From positions 122,001 through 186,000 of the forward strand of contig JAMWET010005530.1 in the NCBI GenBank assembly GCA_024036415.1: DNA of 64,000 nucleotides. Direction: 5' to 3'. Position numbers and translations under genes: made by a program. Positions within the stretch are counted from its first letter, which is position 1; every line of letters starts with the position of its first letter. The notes beneath the pieces were generated by a model that saw nothing but the letters and a program-made list of their open reading frames with translations, searched no databases and was not told where the DNA came from. Source of the DNA: Prochilodus magdalenae (taxonomy: Eukaryota > Chordata > Actinopteri > Characiformes > Prochilodontidae). Shown piece by piece: positions 22,251-34,258 of the stretch.

Positions 22251-22964
22251 GAACCGTTTCCATTCTGGTTTAAAAGTTAGATAGGTTAGAAACCCAGAAA
22301 GTTAGTTCCCAGCTGGAACCAAATAATAGTAGGTTCCTTAGCACGAGCCATGATCACATCTGTGGGCGTGTCCAGCAATGCTCAGTGGTCTGCTGAAGAA
22401 GCTCTTCTACATGTTCTGATCCCCAGTAGTTGATCAGTGCTTGCTTTCTGGAGATAAACAAACATCTGCAATAACAGCACAAATGCTCAGTGATCTACAT
22501 GCTCTGCCATCTTGTTTGTACTGTTTACTATTATTGTGCAGCACCCTTTAGCGTTGATGATGTTTCCTTGGTCCCAAGAGAAACTGATGCAAACAGGGAA
22601 GCACGTTATACAAAGCCTGAGTAGAACCAGTTCAAGTTCTTCTGGTCGAAAAGGACTACGAGAGCATGCTGTGGTGGTATTCATAGAACGATATTGACTC
22701 CAGACCTCAACATCTTTTGATATTTGGGTTGATTTTGAACATGAGCAGCAAAAAATCCAACCCAGTTCTAAGATTGAACTGTAGAGGTGTGGTAGTCTCT
22801 CAACTTCGCAGAGTAGGTGCCCCTCATATTAAGAATCACTATATGGTTTCATTGACTTACATTAAAGTTAAATTAGGTTTTTGGCCTCACCTGTACATGT
22901 GCTATTTTGGAGATACTTGGACAGCAATTATATGTTTATCCCTCTTTTACCTTGACCATTAATG
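22251..22964. other. Unclassified, possibly repeat-derived sequence
   Basis: Frames at 22487-22697 on both strands match nothing known to me. GGAACC/GGTTCC words at 22237-22340 suggest an old inverted-repeat element, unclassified. Confidence 0.35.
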
Positions 22965-23161
22965 CTCAGGACCCCACAGAACAGGTATTACATGGGTGGT
23001 AAATTAATTTAATGGCGGTTGTGCTGGTATGAATGTATTAGACACACCAGGAGGGGTGAAGTTTTAAACACTGTGCCAAGCTGCCATCCAGCCTACCTTG
23101 TTGGTAAAGTTGGAGATGACATTGTGCAGGATAGTGGAGTAGACATTTAGTGTAAATAAAT
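22965..23161. mobile_element. Foldback DNA element, degraded copy C
   Basis: Words in family order: ACAGGTATTACATGGGTGG, GTTGTGCTGGTATGAATG, TTAAACACTGTGCC, CTACCTTGTTGG and GGAGTAGACATTTAGTGTAAA. Internal parts are deleted. Confidence 0.55.
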
Positions 23162-23569
23162 GTAAAGAGTGCACCTACGATTCTGACACATATGACGGCA
23201 AATTCATTGACAGCACACCATACTACACATTAAGTCATATATGATCCATTAAGTCATATATCGGCTTCTTGGTGCCATACAATAGTATGGGAATATACTG
23301 GTATATGTGCATTAATGTAAAGAAGTTTAAATAGTCAAAATATCTTTCACATAATTTACAGGTTTTGAGTGTGGGGTAGCATGCAAAGAAAAAAAATTCA
23401 TCTCAAGCAAGAAACGTTTGGTCAGTCTGTGTCCACCCCAGGGCAAAAAAAGCCTTGAACGTCTGGAACCTCCTGTTATATTACTCTACCTTGTAAGGCA
23501 GCATGGTTCTTTCTTTTCTGATGATGTCTTTGCTGGTGCACTCATGATGTTGAGACAGTGTGGGCTTCG
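23162..23569. other. Unclassified intergenic sequence
   Basis: No recognisable feature. Confidence 0.4.
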
Positions 23570-23720
23570 TACACCTTTACCATCTTTACATCTCTCCGAT
23601 CTACAGTTTCTAATCAACACTCATGTCTAACAATACCAACAAGGGCTTTTCACTGCCCTCTGCTTTACTGAGACCTGGGTTTCTGAGCCGACCGCGGGCG
23701 GCATACTGCACATAGCAGGT
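23570..23720 (+). mobile_element. LINE endonuclease-domain fragment (tentative)
   Basis: Plus-strand translation across 23605-23690 gives a stop-interrupted LINTHV...NTNKGF / ALCFTETWVSEP. TETW is typical of the AP-endonuclease domain of L2/Rex-type LINEs. Short and degraded. Confidence 0.35.
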
Positions 23721-24150
23721 GTTGTCCCTGGTACTACAGCTGATTATACTACTGATTACACAACTGATTACACTCGCAATTTCTGGTATTTATGCAAGCG
23801 AAATCAGAAGTGCAATCTGTAGTGTCCATATGCCTGGCGACACCCATGCAAGCAAAGGTGAATTCTGTATTATTCAGCTCATCAACAAATGCACCCATAC
23901 GTAAAAGAGTCTCGAAGTGTGATTTGTATTTATGAAAGTGGTGCCAAATTAAACTTAGCAACTGTAGGGGGAGCCCACGATCAAAAATAATTTAATTCAA
24001 AATGCTGAATTAAAGGGCACAGATCAAGAAACATAACTTTTCATCCCCCCTTTTAATGGTAATTTGTTGTTTTTGTGATGTCACAAAAACCATCACGAAC
24101 AATCAGCATATATGTAAAATATGGGGCCTTGGAAATACTTATTGACTAAA
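23721..24150. other. Unclassified intergenic sequence
   Basis: No gene or named repeat. Confidence 0.4.
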
Positions 24151-24905
24151 TACACTCATGATTAGAAGAAGAGCTGCACCCCAAAGGCATAGTGGGATTG
24201 CATTGCTATTGGGAAGGAAGATAAAGGTTACCAGGAACAATTAATAATGATGAATTTAGACTGATATGGGTAATATTTATGAAGCTACACATACAGAAGT
24301 AGTGTCCCTCAGTATGGCGTCGGGGTGCCATGTTTGCTAATACAACATGCAGATGTCTCAGCTTAAAGTTGTAGATGTTCTTAATGGCGTCCTGTGATAA
24401 TCCATCCCATACAGCTTGAATATTCTCACACAGTTCCTACAGATTTTGTGGTAGGGGTGGAGGTGGAGTGACACCAGGCCTTCTGGACATGTGACGCATG
24501 GCAGCAAACTCATGTCTCATCTTGGGGCGCCTCCAGATTTGTTGGTCATCTCCACCATGACAAAAGCTGGACTTGTCACTGAAGATGACCCGCTGCCATG
24601 ACAGTCTGGCACGACCCCATTGCAGTCTTTGGCGATGTTGATGTGGCTGCCGTTGTAATGATCTGTGTGCGTGTAGTCCTCTACTAACAGGATGACTGGA
24701 GGGTCTCACTACAACCGTGGCGGTTGGGTCAGTCAGCTACAGCTATAAGGGCTGTCCTTGTTTATGTCACATGCATGGCAGAGCGTGAAACTTGAATCAT
24801 TGGCATGTCTCACAATGTCAAAGCTACCAACCAAGTTTCACTCCTGTCGGTTGATTCCTCCTGGGTGCAACTGCTTGTGCAACTATTCGTTTGATGATGA
24901 GTGTA
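24151..24905 (-). mobile_element. Internally deleted Tc1-like element, copy 3 (both ends present)
   Basis: About 755 bp from TA-CACTCATGATTAG...GCTGCACCC to GGGTGCAACTGC...GATGATGAGTG-TA, so both terminal inverted repeats and the TA target are visible. Minus-strand relic reads RLQWGRARLSWQRVIFSDKS and FCHGGDDQQIWRRP, i.e. a DDE-family core with FSDES changed to FSDKS, then RHMSRRPGV, then it jumps to a proline-rich junction and the C-terminal LQELCENIQ-like end. The catalytic middle is deleted, so it is non-autonomous. Confidence 0.85.
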
Positions 24906-25099
24906 CTTGCATTTACACCCATTAGCTTAACCCAATGTTACACTCACTCTAATTTTTGGTAAGTAAAAATAAGTGCACTGAACTCATTCCTCTGCTTAAC
25001 CCCAGTGCTACTGCGAATCAAATGAGCCTTGCTAGATAGTAAGAGCATCATCTAGGTCATCTACAGGAGACTATCCACAAAAACCAGGACTGAAGTAGA
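24906..25099. other. Short unclassified spacer
   Basis: Nothing recognised. Confidence 0.4.
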
Positions 25100-26100
25100 G
25101 CAGGAGCTGACGCAGAAGCTCTGCCGTCCTTCCTTCTTGTGGAGAACACGCTTGTTAAAGACGCACTGCCCCTCCGAAGTTCATTCTCCAGCAGAGAATC
25201 GGCTGTGAGCAGCATCTATTGCTGGGGAATCATTAAAACGTATCCCAAGGTTAAATCTGACGGATTTGACTGACAACGCTGTGCCACGCTTGCGCGCATT
25301 GTTTAGATCGCTTTGCATGCTCGTCTTGTCTCCCTCCTATTATTTGACTTGTTTTCCAGTCAGGAGTCTACTGATAGACTTACACTGTGTGTCTGCACAC
25401 TTCGCATTCCGTTTATGCAAATGCGCATTGTCAGAAATGTGTTCCCCTGAATAATTCATCCGAGGAATCTATTATGATTTGAAAGAAGTGGCTGTTTAGA
25501 AGAGAACTGCTGTGTGTGATCAGTCCGATGCCGACACCACCTGAATGACAACGTTCCAATATCTCAACGTTCAACTACACGTGACCACATCTGCCCACTT
25601 AATAATGGACTGGGATGAATGTCTGGTTTTATATTGACTCTAATGTGATGAAATAAATAAGAAGCTGGCATGACAGCAGAGCTTAAGGGCACTCTTAAGC
25701 TGCGCCGATTGCTTCCTTATCTGTCAATGGGAATTTAGCGCACCTACAGCCGAGCAGGACTGCTTGTGCGATCAAAGAATACAATCATTAAATGAGAAGT
25801 AATTGGTGCACGATAAGAAATGATGGTGTGTTTAGGAGTGGCCAGACGACCAGAGTGGTGACCTACGTAGTCCTGGCAATTATGGATAAGTGCAAGAGCC
25901 GGCCGAGACGGGCAGGTCAGCGTGATCTCTCCGGAAAGGGGTTTATGGCGGCTTGAAGATATCCTCGCTCATAAACTCGGCTGACATTTAAGAAGGCCGA
26001 AGCATTAATCTACCAGCATTAAGCCCCCTTAGCCCTTTACTACCGGGTGTAAGGGGTGCTTCTTATGCCTCATGGCAGAAGTAATTAAAAGTGCTGATTT
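25100..26100. other. Candidate conserved non-coding block
   Basis: Repeat-free, balanced composition, many homeodomain-like TAAT/ATTA words: AATACAATCATTAAATGAGA near 25778, GAAGTAATTGGTGC near 25795, GGCAATTATGGATAA near 25875, GAAGCATTAATC near 25999. No convincing open frame. Conservation untested. Confidence 0.35.
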
Positions 26101-27069
26101 AAGACTTACTGATTCTTTTGATGAACGAGCAAGAGACCTTCACGAGTGTGGTCACATGGAAAGTTAGGGAGGACAAAAGTTAGGGTTGTTGTCAGATTTG
26201 CTCAGTTGATTGATTTCAATTGTGTTTATACAATCCGTTCTTCAGTTTGCAGAAGAAAAACACTTGTGCAGCTGGAGAGACGAGTATGGGAATTGAATGA
26301 TGGCTTGATTACCTGTTGGCTGATTGACTTTGATTGAAAAACTCAAACACGTTAGCTCGGTTTTGCCTGGCGAGATGAGAAACGGGGGAATTACACATTC
26401 CGCTCCAACTTTTACTTCACAGTTTTCCACCCATGCAAAATGAATTGCTTCAAATATTGCTTTGAGACAGTATAACGAAAACATTGCTGTCAGCAATACA
26501 CTGCACGTCTAGCTCACAAACTCACAGGTACTTTGCTAGATTTCAAAGGTTTCTGCCCAGCTGTCTGAGACGCCTGCTGAACCAGGCTTAAATCAGTCAT
26601 ATTTAGTCAGATTGAAAAAAAAACTCAAGTGCAAAGAGTGCAGAGGCGTCTGGAAAATTAGGTTTCTTGTTCTTTTCAGTGGGGATGGCATGACGATACT
26701 CCAAAATCAGATAATTTGTAAACTTGATTATCTGCACACCTGTTGGGTCACATAAGAACGATCTTCTTTATTATGACCTTTAGTCTCTGTATGGAATATA
26801 GCACATCTTTGACCAGTGGTCTCCAGCCGTTTCAACACCTCTGTATGGTGATTCCACATGCATATTACATATAGGGACCTTGCCCTGGCCCAATAGGGCA
26901 CCTGCCTGGAGGATTAAGGGACATGCTGTAGTCAGCCTACCACTGTTGGACCACCTTACGGCATAGGTGCCACACAGTGAGCCATGGTCAACATCTGAGG
27001 TACCCAAATCTTATCTGCTAACTGTACCTTCAATTCTAGCCAGAAACAGCTTAAAAACGTCTTAAAAAC
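26101..27069. other. Unclassified intergenic sequence
   Basis: No gene or named repeat. Frames near 26146-26496 look accidental. Confidence 0.4.
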
Positions 27070-27135
27070 AAATACATTTACATTTAAGGCATTTAGCAGA
27101 CACTCTTATCCAGAACGACCTACAACCGTGCTTAG
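27070..27135 (-). mobile_element. SINE tail fragment
   Basis: ATTTAAGGCATTTAGCAGAC then CTCTTATCCAGAACGACCTA, the tail seen in the SINE at 6983, without its tRNA-like head. Confidence 0.65.
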
Positions 27136-27540
27136 TGTTCCATTGGATGATATTCCAGCTAGTATAGGAAGTGTAGAGCTTAAAACACACCATGAACTCA
27201 GACACTGCACGAAAAGGGGGCTAGTGCTGATACCTAGAGAGATCAATACACAGACATATATAAAGCAAAAAGAGCACAATCTGGCAACCCCAGCCCAGCA
27301 CTCTATAGAAAAGGTTATTATAAGTACAACACAAGTACATACACATAACTTACACATCTACTAGTGCTCACTCACTTAAGTGCATTACGAATAAATATAA
27401 TAAGATGGTATAGCATAAAGCTATTTAAAGGCAACTAGCATATTATCCATAGCTAGAAGTTACATTCTTACAAAACATGGTAACAAGGCAAAGATTGCTT
27501 TTATCATACAGCACCTTGTTCAGTGCTGATAGCAATGTTT
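27136..27540. other. Unclassified intergenic sequence
   Basis: Nothing recognised. Confidence 0.4.
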
Positions 27541-27664
27541 GATGACTTATGGTGGGCATCACTGCTTACTGAATGTTCGCAATTGTTGCTGTTGGGTCAG
27601 TCAGGACCCAACAAGGTTCATTCCTGTCTTTTGATTTCCTCTGGGTGCAACTATTGTTGCAACT
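27541..27664 (-). mobile_element. Tc1-like element fragment, copy 4 (end only)
   Basis: GGGCATCACTGCTTACTGAA, GTTGCTGTTGGGTCAGTCAG and CTCTGGGTGCAACTATTGTT match the right end of copies 3 and 5. The transposase-derived part is missing. Confidence 0.6.
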
Positions 27665-28104
27665 TGATGGATATCATTGTGTGTGTGTAAAAGTGTATTT
27701 GTATAAGTGTGTATGTGTATAAGCGTGTATAAACTTGCACTATATGCAATTACAACAGCGTCCTGAAAAGGGCTTATTATCAGGGTTGTAAACGTATAGG
27801 TTAACCTAATACCTGTAGGCTGTATTCAGTTAGGAGAGCTGACCATCTGGTAAAACAACACAAGAATAGTCCATCTTTGTAAACAAGTTGATACTGAGTT
27901 CTGACAAGAGTAGAGACTCAACTTTGATCACCTTGGAATTAAAAACTCAACCCCTCAGCCGAACCCTGGTTCTTCCTTCTGTGCAAGAAAGAAGAATCAA
28001 CTTCATACTATTGTTTCGACAATTAATTATGTTAAACACGAGCTCATGCTATTATTTAAACAGAGCATTTTTGGTCAAACAAAAAATGGGTGCTCATAAG
28101 CACT
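27665..28104. other. Unclassified intergenic sequence
   Basis: A weak GT/GTAT-rich stretch at 27679-27730. No gene. Confidence 0.4.
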
Positions 28105-28330
28105 TGGGCTCCGGGTGGTGCAGTCACTCTGCAGCCTTGTTTTCAGTGTTACTGGTTGCCATGGGATTGTGAGTGTAATCTTAAGTGGGTATTAGAGGGC
28201 ATAGGGTTGCAGTTTTTTAGGATCCCTGTGTGCTGAGCACTAAGCAGGCCACTTAACCCCAAATAGCCTCAAGGGCACAAACCATGACCCCCCATTCCTC
28301 AGTGAGCTTGTAAATGAGGATATGTTTATA
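28105..28330 (+). mobile_element. Possible SINE, degraded
   Basis: GGGCTCCGGGTGGTGCAGTC resembles a tRNA-derived SINE head. GCCACTTAACCCCAAATAGC downstream is typical of fish SINE bodies. The B box is eroded. Confidence 0.4.
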
Positions 28331-28559
28331 ATGCACCTTTGGTAGTATGAAGCACAATGAGGTAATTAAAACAATACTATAGGGGATGGACAGTGTGCTG
28401 CATGCAGCCCAGACTGACTATCCATGGTATCCTTGCTAAAGGCTAGCAGGGGCGATGTGTATCAAGTGAGGTTAATGGTATAAGTGTCCCAACCGAGACC
28501 TTTCTCTCTGATACACCACATGGGTACATAACATGGCTGGAAGAGGGTAAAGTTAGACA
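28331..28559. other. Unclassified spacer
   Basis: Nothing recognised. Confidence 0.35.
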
Positions 28560-29085
28560 ATTGCACTGCACAGTTTTAGGTTTACTCTGGATTCTGGATG
28601 AACTAGTCTATACTGTAACTTCCTCATTTTTTAGCTAACTCTGTTTAGCATTATTTAAGATCAAACTTTGATGAAACTGCAAATTAACTGCTGGATTTTT
28701 TAGCTAAAACATTGTTCTAGAAGATACACTGGAACAAACCTAAACAGCATTCCCAGCATTCCTATTTTTAACACTGTAGTTTTAAAGGAGCTAGTGTACA
28801 TTAGCATTGATTCTGGAAGGCATTCTGATTCCTAGTGTACCTGCACAGTTTGAAACTAATTTTGTTAGGCATCAGAGTATTAAGGGTGATTAAAAGTGTC
28901 CTTAGTTTGAAGTTAGACCACAGTTCTAGAAGATGTTCTGATCCATAAACTAACTGCACAGTTTTAAGCTTTAACTTTGGTTAGCATTCCTCTGGGTGGT
29001 TCTCTGACTCATCTGCTAACTCCCTAGCTTTAAGCTAACTCTCCTTAGCATTCCTCCGGAAGATGCCTGGATCCATTAACAGGTT
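28560..29085. repeat. Degenerate minisatellite, unit about 60-90 bp
   Basis: Recurring words in the same order: TTAGCATTCCTCYGG, AGAAGATG/GATAC, CTGATCCAT, CTAACTGCACAGTTTTAAGCT, AACTCTGTTTAGCATT. Copies are strongly diverged and lengths vary. Confidence 0.65.
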
Positions 29086-30835
29086 TTTGGAGCTGGGCTG
29101 AGACCAGAAAACATTCTGAGAGCACAGGAAATACCCACAAACTGTATGGCACATTGCTGTGTTCAGCAGTCTACATGGGGGCGAGAGTGGTTGAGGGTCT
29201 TGCTCGTTGCCTCTGGGCATGACAGGACCGTTCCCTGAGCACTGCTGCCGGCCAGTATCGGCTCCTGTAGAGCCTGTTATCTGCAGGCCATGAACAAACC
29301 TTATCAGACAGTTGAGGCTTATAGATGTGTCAGGATATTGAACATTCAGCATTCTGGAGTGGAGACAGAGGGGCACTGACACACGAGTGAAATACAGTAG
29401 CTTGCAGTTTCACACACTCTATGGCATCTGGGATGACATTTCTTCAGCGTAGTAGGCTGGGTTTTTCTGTTCCATGGGGGAATTGGCATCCTTGTGGATG
29501 GCAGTCACAAGAGGAAACTGTCACACTTGTATCATTCTTTGTCTTCAAACGGGAAACCCACTGTAAAACTTTTTTAATCATTCACTCAACAGCCGAACAG
29601 CACTTTTCACTGTACTTTCCGGAGCCGTATCACTCGCAGCAGGCTAATTGGGTAGGCGGGCAGGTTAATAACCTGATAGGATGTGGCTGACTGCATGGAA
29701 TGGCTCATTACCATAGCGTGTAGTAGGGATGAAGGACGTCTTGCTTGGAACGTGGTTCATTACATGAAATAATAACACCGCCCTACATTTGTGGAGCTCA
29801 ACTCTTTTTGTGTTAGCGCGTAGGCTGAGCAAATGTGGGGAAATCCTCCGCACCCCAATACGTCTGGTTCTGCTGACGCAGGCCATCTCCAGCTTGTGAA
29901 GAATGAAATACTGGGGCCAGTGTAGGTGACGGGCCTAATTAGGCTTTGCGGAATAAATGCTGTGTTGTAAGCACAAAAATAAGACGGTGCGGCCCAGAAG
30001 ATAATCCAGGAGGCATTCGCTTCCGCCCCGCCATTAACATAAAGTGTTTTGAATTATGCAGGGAAAGTAACATAATTAGTTCCTCTGGTGCAAAAGCAGA
30101 GGAAGGGGTGGATATAGTGTCCCATATCCTCACAGAATGGGGAAAAAATGAACTACATGCAAAAATAGAATTGCTTTTGTGTATGTTGTGCACAGAGATT
30201 TGATGATGTGCTCATGCAGTCTGCAGGAAGGCATGAGTTTAGATCAAGGGGAAGATTTATCCTTTTGTTTTTAATGCAGTAATTCCCGTTTTCTCCTTAA
30301 TTCCTTCTCACTGATGCCAAAGTGCTCGCCGTACCCCGGAACATTTCTGTTTCTATGATGATAAACGGAAGGCAAATGTACTCTCCAGAAAGAGGAACTC
30401 CCTTAGCTAGGCCTGTTTGAAGTTGAGCATGAAAAGTCTGTTTTCTCGCTCCCTGTTTGTGGATAGAGTTCAGCGCTTTTGTTTGTCGCACTTGCAGCAG
30501 ATTGCATCAGCTCTGCTTATGTCACACGCAGTTGCTCACCCGGCGCTCGTGAAAACTTTTGGGACGGGGGCAGTGTGAACTTCCTCCCCTTCGTTTCACG
30601 CAGGATTATTCCTTGTTGGTGTCACCTGCGGTATCAAAGGAAGCCTGACTCGTTTCCACAAATAGGCAATCAAGCAAGCTGAGCGAATTAGCCCCTGCTT
30701 CTGCTGGAGTCGACACTGGCAGTGGGCCCAATTTAACATCATTTCCTCGTGCTTTATCAGACAGTTTTCTGAATCAAATGCTTTCACATTCAACGCTCCT
30801 TCATAGGACATGGAGTGGATTTTCTTTTCTGTCCT
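29086..30835. other. Candidate conserved non-coding region
   Basis: About 1.7 kb almost free of repeats with balanced composition. Distinct GC-richer sub-blocks at 29130-29380, 29580-29960, 29975-30160 and 30300-30830. Contains GCTAATTGGGTAGGCGGGC near 29643. Frames in it (longest about 115 codons, minus strand 29035-29382) match no family. Confidence 0.35.
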
Positions 30836-31057
30836 TACAGCGCTGCTAATGCAAGACTTCCTTGATGATGCAAGCTTGCTTAGGCGTTAAGCACAGTTAG
30901 AGTTGTTTGATGTGCAGTATTACCATATTTGTTAAAAACAGCAGTAATATAATTCATTCCTTGTGATTACACCATGTTCATTGCATAAATAGGACAAAAG
31001 TACAATTCAATTTGAAAACACTATGAACATTTTACACTTAACATCAAATAGATGTGT
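30836..31057. other. Unclassified spacer
   Basis: Nothing recognised. Confidence 0.35.
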
Positions 31058-31770
31058 TGGTTTGCAGTGCTATTGGAAAAGAAGATGAAGGTTACCAGGA
31101 GCAATAAATGATGATAAATTTAGACGGATATGGACAATATTTATTGAGCTACACATTGAACTGAGTGTCTCTCAGTATGGTGTCAGGACAGCATGTTTGG
31201 CAAGGCAACATGCCAAATGTCTGAGGTTATGTAGAGGTTCCTGATAGTGTCCTGCAATGATCCATCCCATGCATCCTAAATATTTTTACACAGTTTCTGC
31301 AGACTTTGTGGTAGGTGTGGAGGTGGAGCGACACCAGGCCTTGGGGCTGACCACAGAACCTCCACACATGGATTCGGTGGTCACCTCCACCGAGACAAAA
31401 GCAGGACTTGTCACTAAAGTCACTATATGACAGTCTGGGCGACACCATTGCAGTCCTTGGCGATGTCAACATGGTCTTAAGAACAGTTGTCGTAGCGGTC
31501 TGCATGCATGTAGTCCTGCACTGTGCAGCCATCTGCCAATGGTGCTGGCACTACCCGCTGAATGTCTGTAATCGTGGTTGTTAGGTCAGTCGGGTACAGC
31601 AATAAGGTCTGTCCTTGCTTACGAGACATGTGCTTCCAAGCATGAAACTTGAGTCATTTGCACGTTTCACAGTGTCAAACCCACCCACAAAGTTTCATTC
31701 CTGTTGGGTTATTCGTTCTGGGCTCACCTATTTATGCAGCAATTGTTTTTTTTTGGACGATGAGTGCATG
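31058..31770 (-). mobile_element. Internally deleted Tc1-like element, copy 5
   Basis: Left end eroded (from about GTGTTGGTTTGCAGTGCTAT); right end GGACGATGAGTGCA. Minus-strand relic: KSCFCLGGGDHRIHVWRFCG, then the same deletion junction as copy 3 (GLVSLHLHTYHK), then the C-terminal end. FSDKS-like text occurs at the second catalytic site. Confidence 0.8.
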
Positions 31771-32640
31771 TTGAAAAAAAATCATCACAACAACAAAAGT
31801 TTGTTTTGGGCATTCTGACCTAAAACCAGAGTTAAATATGTTATGGCTGTCACTTAAGCTATGCTGCGGTCTCAGTTCTGGCCCTCACCAGCAACGGAGG
31901 GGCTTAGCATCTTCTCAGCTAATACTAGTGCCGTTAATTGCTTGTAATTCTCACCAAATTCTGACAGCGCCTGATGCTAGTAGATGAAATGTATCTGCTT
32001 TAAATACTAAGATGCTTCACCAGACCAATGTTTTCCTAGTCTTCAAACTGAAAAGTCTTACACTGAATACTACTGCAGCACTGCTGTAGAGGGCAATATA
32101 ATATAATATATTTATAATATTATAATTATATTATAATTATTTATAATATGTGTATAAACATATATATGCAGTAGTCGAGTAAGCAAGTAAAAGTGCATCT
32201 TAAACGTCTATAAGGCTAGAATTTCTGAGACATCAGTGTTTACAGTTATGCAGTCATGGAAGTATTCCACCTGGGCCCGCTCTAGCCAATGAATTTCATA
32301 AGTAACAGCACCTGGACCTCGACACATGTTGGAACAGTTCATGTTAAAAGTTTGGAGTTCTGAGCTGTTATATAGTCAGTCTTTTGTATGCCTAAACTTT
32401 CCCACAAAGATAAACAAATTAAAGGCTGAACTGCTCGTACTGAGACCTAATTTAGGCAGCCAGTCGGCACAAGCCACGTCCCACCAGGGACCCAAAATGT
32501 CACGGCTTCCTCTGTCTCTCGCTCTCCCATTTTAAAGGAGATGAATTCAAATCACACAAACTGTGCAACATCAAAGGTGTAGCAGAAAGAGAATGGTGAC
32601 AACAACATTCATTATCATCCCGGCAAAGGCTTGCGATACG
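31771..32640. other. Unclassified sequence with an AT-only stretch
   Basis: 32095-32165 is almost pure A/T (TATAATATTATAATTATATT). No gene. Confidence 0.45.
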
Positions 32641-32835
32641 CACGAAATCCATTCATTCCTGATTTTCCTGTTGTTTGTAATGTATTTCCTCTGGCCTTTT
32701 TTGCCTCACAGTCTCGTTAGCTGATAATTACCAATGTAAAAGGTCTCTCATTGGGTTAATTAATCTAGACTGTCTTTCACAGTGCATGTCAGCGGGAAAG
32801 GCCGCAGCTGAATTGCAAGAAGCCTGTCTTTGCAG
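32641..32835. other. Candidate conserved non-coding element
   Basis: Short unique block with GCTGATAATTACCAATG, GGGTTAATTAATCTAGAC and GCAGCTGAATTGCAAGAAGC. Homeodomain-like and E-box-like words, no open frame. Confidence 0.3.
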
Positions 32836-33109
32836 CTCGAATGAAAATGCAAAACAGGTCATAGTAGTCTATGAGCATACGTGTGAAATAATAGTGATGG
32901 TGGCCAAAAGATTGACGTTGCTGGTGGCCAGGGGAAAATGGCTAGCTCTATGGTCAATAGCTAACAATAGCTCAAAGCTAGGAATCAAACCTAGCTGAGG
33001 TAAGGCTTGCATATGGCCTCCTCTCACTTGTACATTATGGATAAAAACCATAATTTTTTTTTTTTTCCATTGAAAAGTGAACGGTGCCTTACGAAAGGAC
33101 TTATATACC
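32836..33109. other. Unclassified spacer
   Basis: Poly-T run at 33055-33066. Nothing else. Confidence 0.35.
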
Positions 33110-33400
33110 GAAGTTGGGCTGGACGATATGACCAAAACCAAAAGTTATCATGGTCATATTTAGTAGAAATCGATATTTCGATATTAATCGATATACTCTT
33201 GAGATTTCTTCTCTCAAGGGGGTTTTTCCTTGCCACTGTTGCCTCCTCCCCCCATCCTACGTCTGTACATTAACGCCATGTTTTTATTTTCCTTTATAAC
33301 AAACTGATTTTCTGTGAAGCTGCTTTGAGACAACGCTGGTTGTAAAAAGTGCTATACAAATAAATATTGATTAATTAAATGATTGATTGATTATCATGAT
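33110..33400. mobile_element. Interspersed repeat pieces, including the GCTGCTTTGAGACAAC tail
   Basis: 33114-33195 has the common teleost motif GGGCTGGACGATATGACC followed by ATCGATATT words. 33225-33395 carries CAAGGGGGTTTTTCCTTGCC, AAGCTGCTTTGAGACAACGC and AAGTGCTATACAAATAAATA, then TTGA repeats. The same tail recurs at 40630 (inverted), 54393 and five times at 56305-57150. Confidence 0.65.
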
Positions 33401-34258
33401 AAATATTAAATCATAATTTATTTTAAGGTTGCAGTACTATTAATTTTGATTAATGGCTAAAACGAACAGTAGATTATAAATCTGCTTGCAGTGGGAGAGT
33501 TCAAGAAAGCTAGTTTCCCAGGTTAGCTGTTTTACCAGCTAATAAGAAAACTGTTTAGCCTCACAGCAACTACTTCTTAATATGAACAGCCAACATTAGC
33601 TGGCTCAATGCCATCATACCTATTAGTTCTGCCTTGTCCAGATCAAAACAAATCACTCTATTCAAAAACAGCAGATATTTCGATTGCTCTGTTCTGTCTT
33701 AGTAGCTTGAGGGAACAAGAATCGTGATTTCCCTGACACTGGTCATGTAAAAGACCTCAAAGAATTAACACACATACAACCTCTTCCATATAATCAGTCC
33801 TGTAGTCGCTGTAGTTCACTACAAGAACACCAGTTCAGCTGTGCTGTGGGTGTGGTAGCGATGCTTTAGACCTCCACTTTGAGTATTTACCTTTAAATGT
33901 ACTTAAGTATGAAGGGGGAAAAGTAACATGATTTATTTTGTCTCTAATTTCATATTATCATTTGTGAACCACGACTCATTTTATGTAATGAGACTCTAGT
34001 TTCACTCTCAGTCCTCCAGTCTTTTAATAGAAGGTCATTTATTAGTCTGACACTGAAGTTTAATTAAATGATCATAAGCACAAAACACTGAAGGACAACG
34101 GTTTATATTAGCTAGAACCAAGCTCTGTCCAACAGCTCAAACAAGCTCAAAACAAAGTGACTGCTGTGCCCTGATTGGTGGAATCGCTTCATGTATCTTT
34201 CATTTGGACAGGTTACATTTTTGTACTCACATGAGTCAAAAGGCAGAACAGATACATC
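33401..34258. other. Unclassified intergenic sequence
   Basis: No gene or named repeat. Confidence 0.4.

Noticed and set aside
29035..29382. 115-codon minus-strand frame
   Set aside because: Begins inside the degenerate minisatellite region and shows no known domain; unique block better explained as non-coding.
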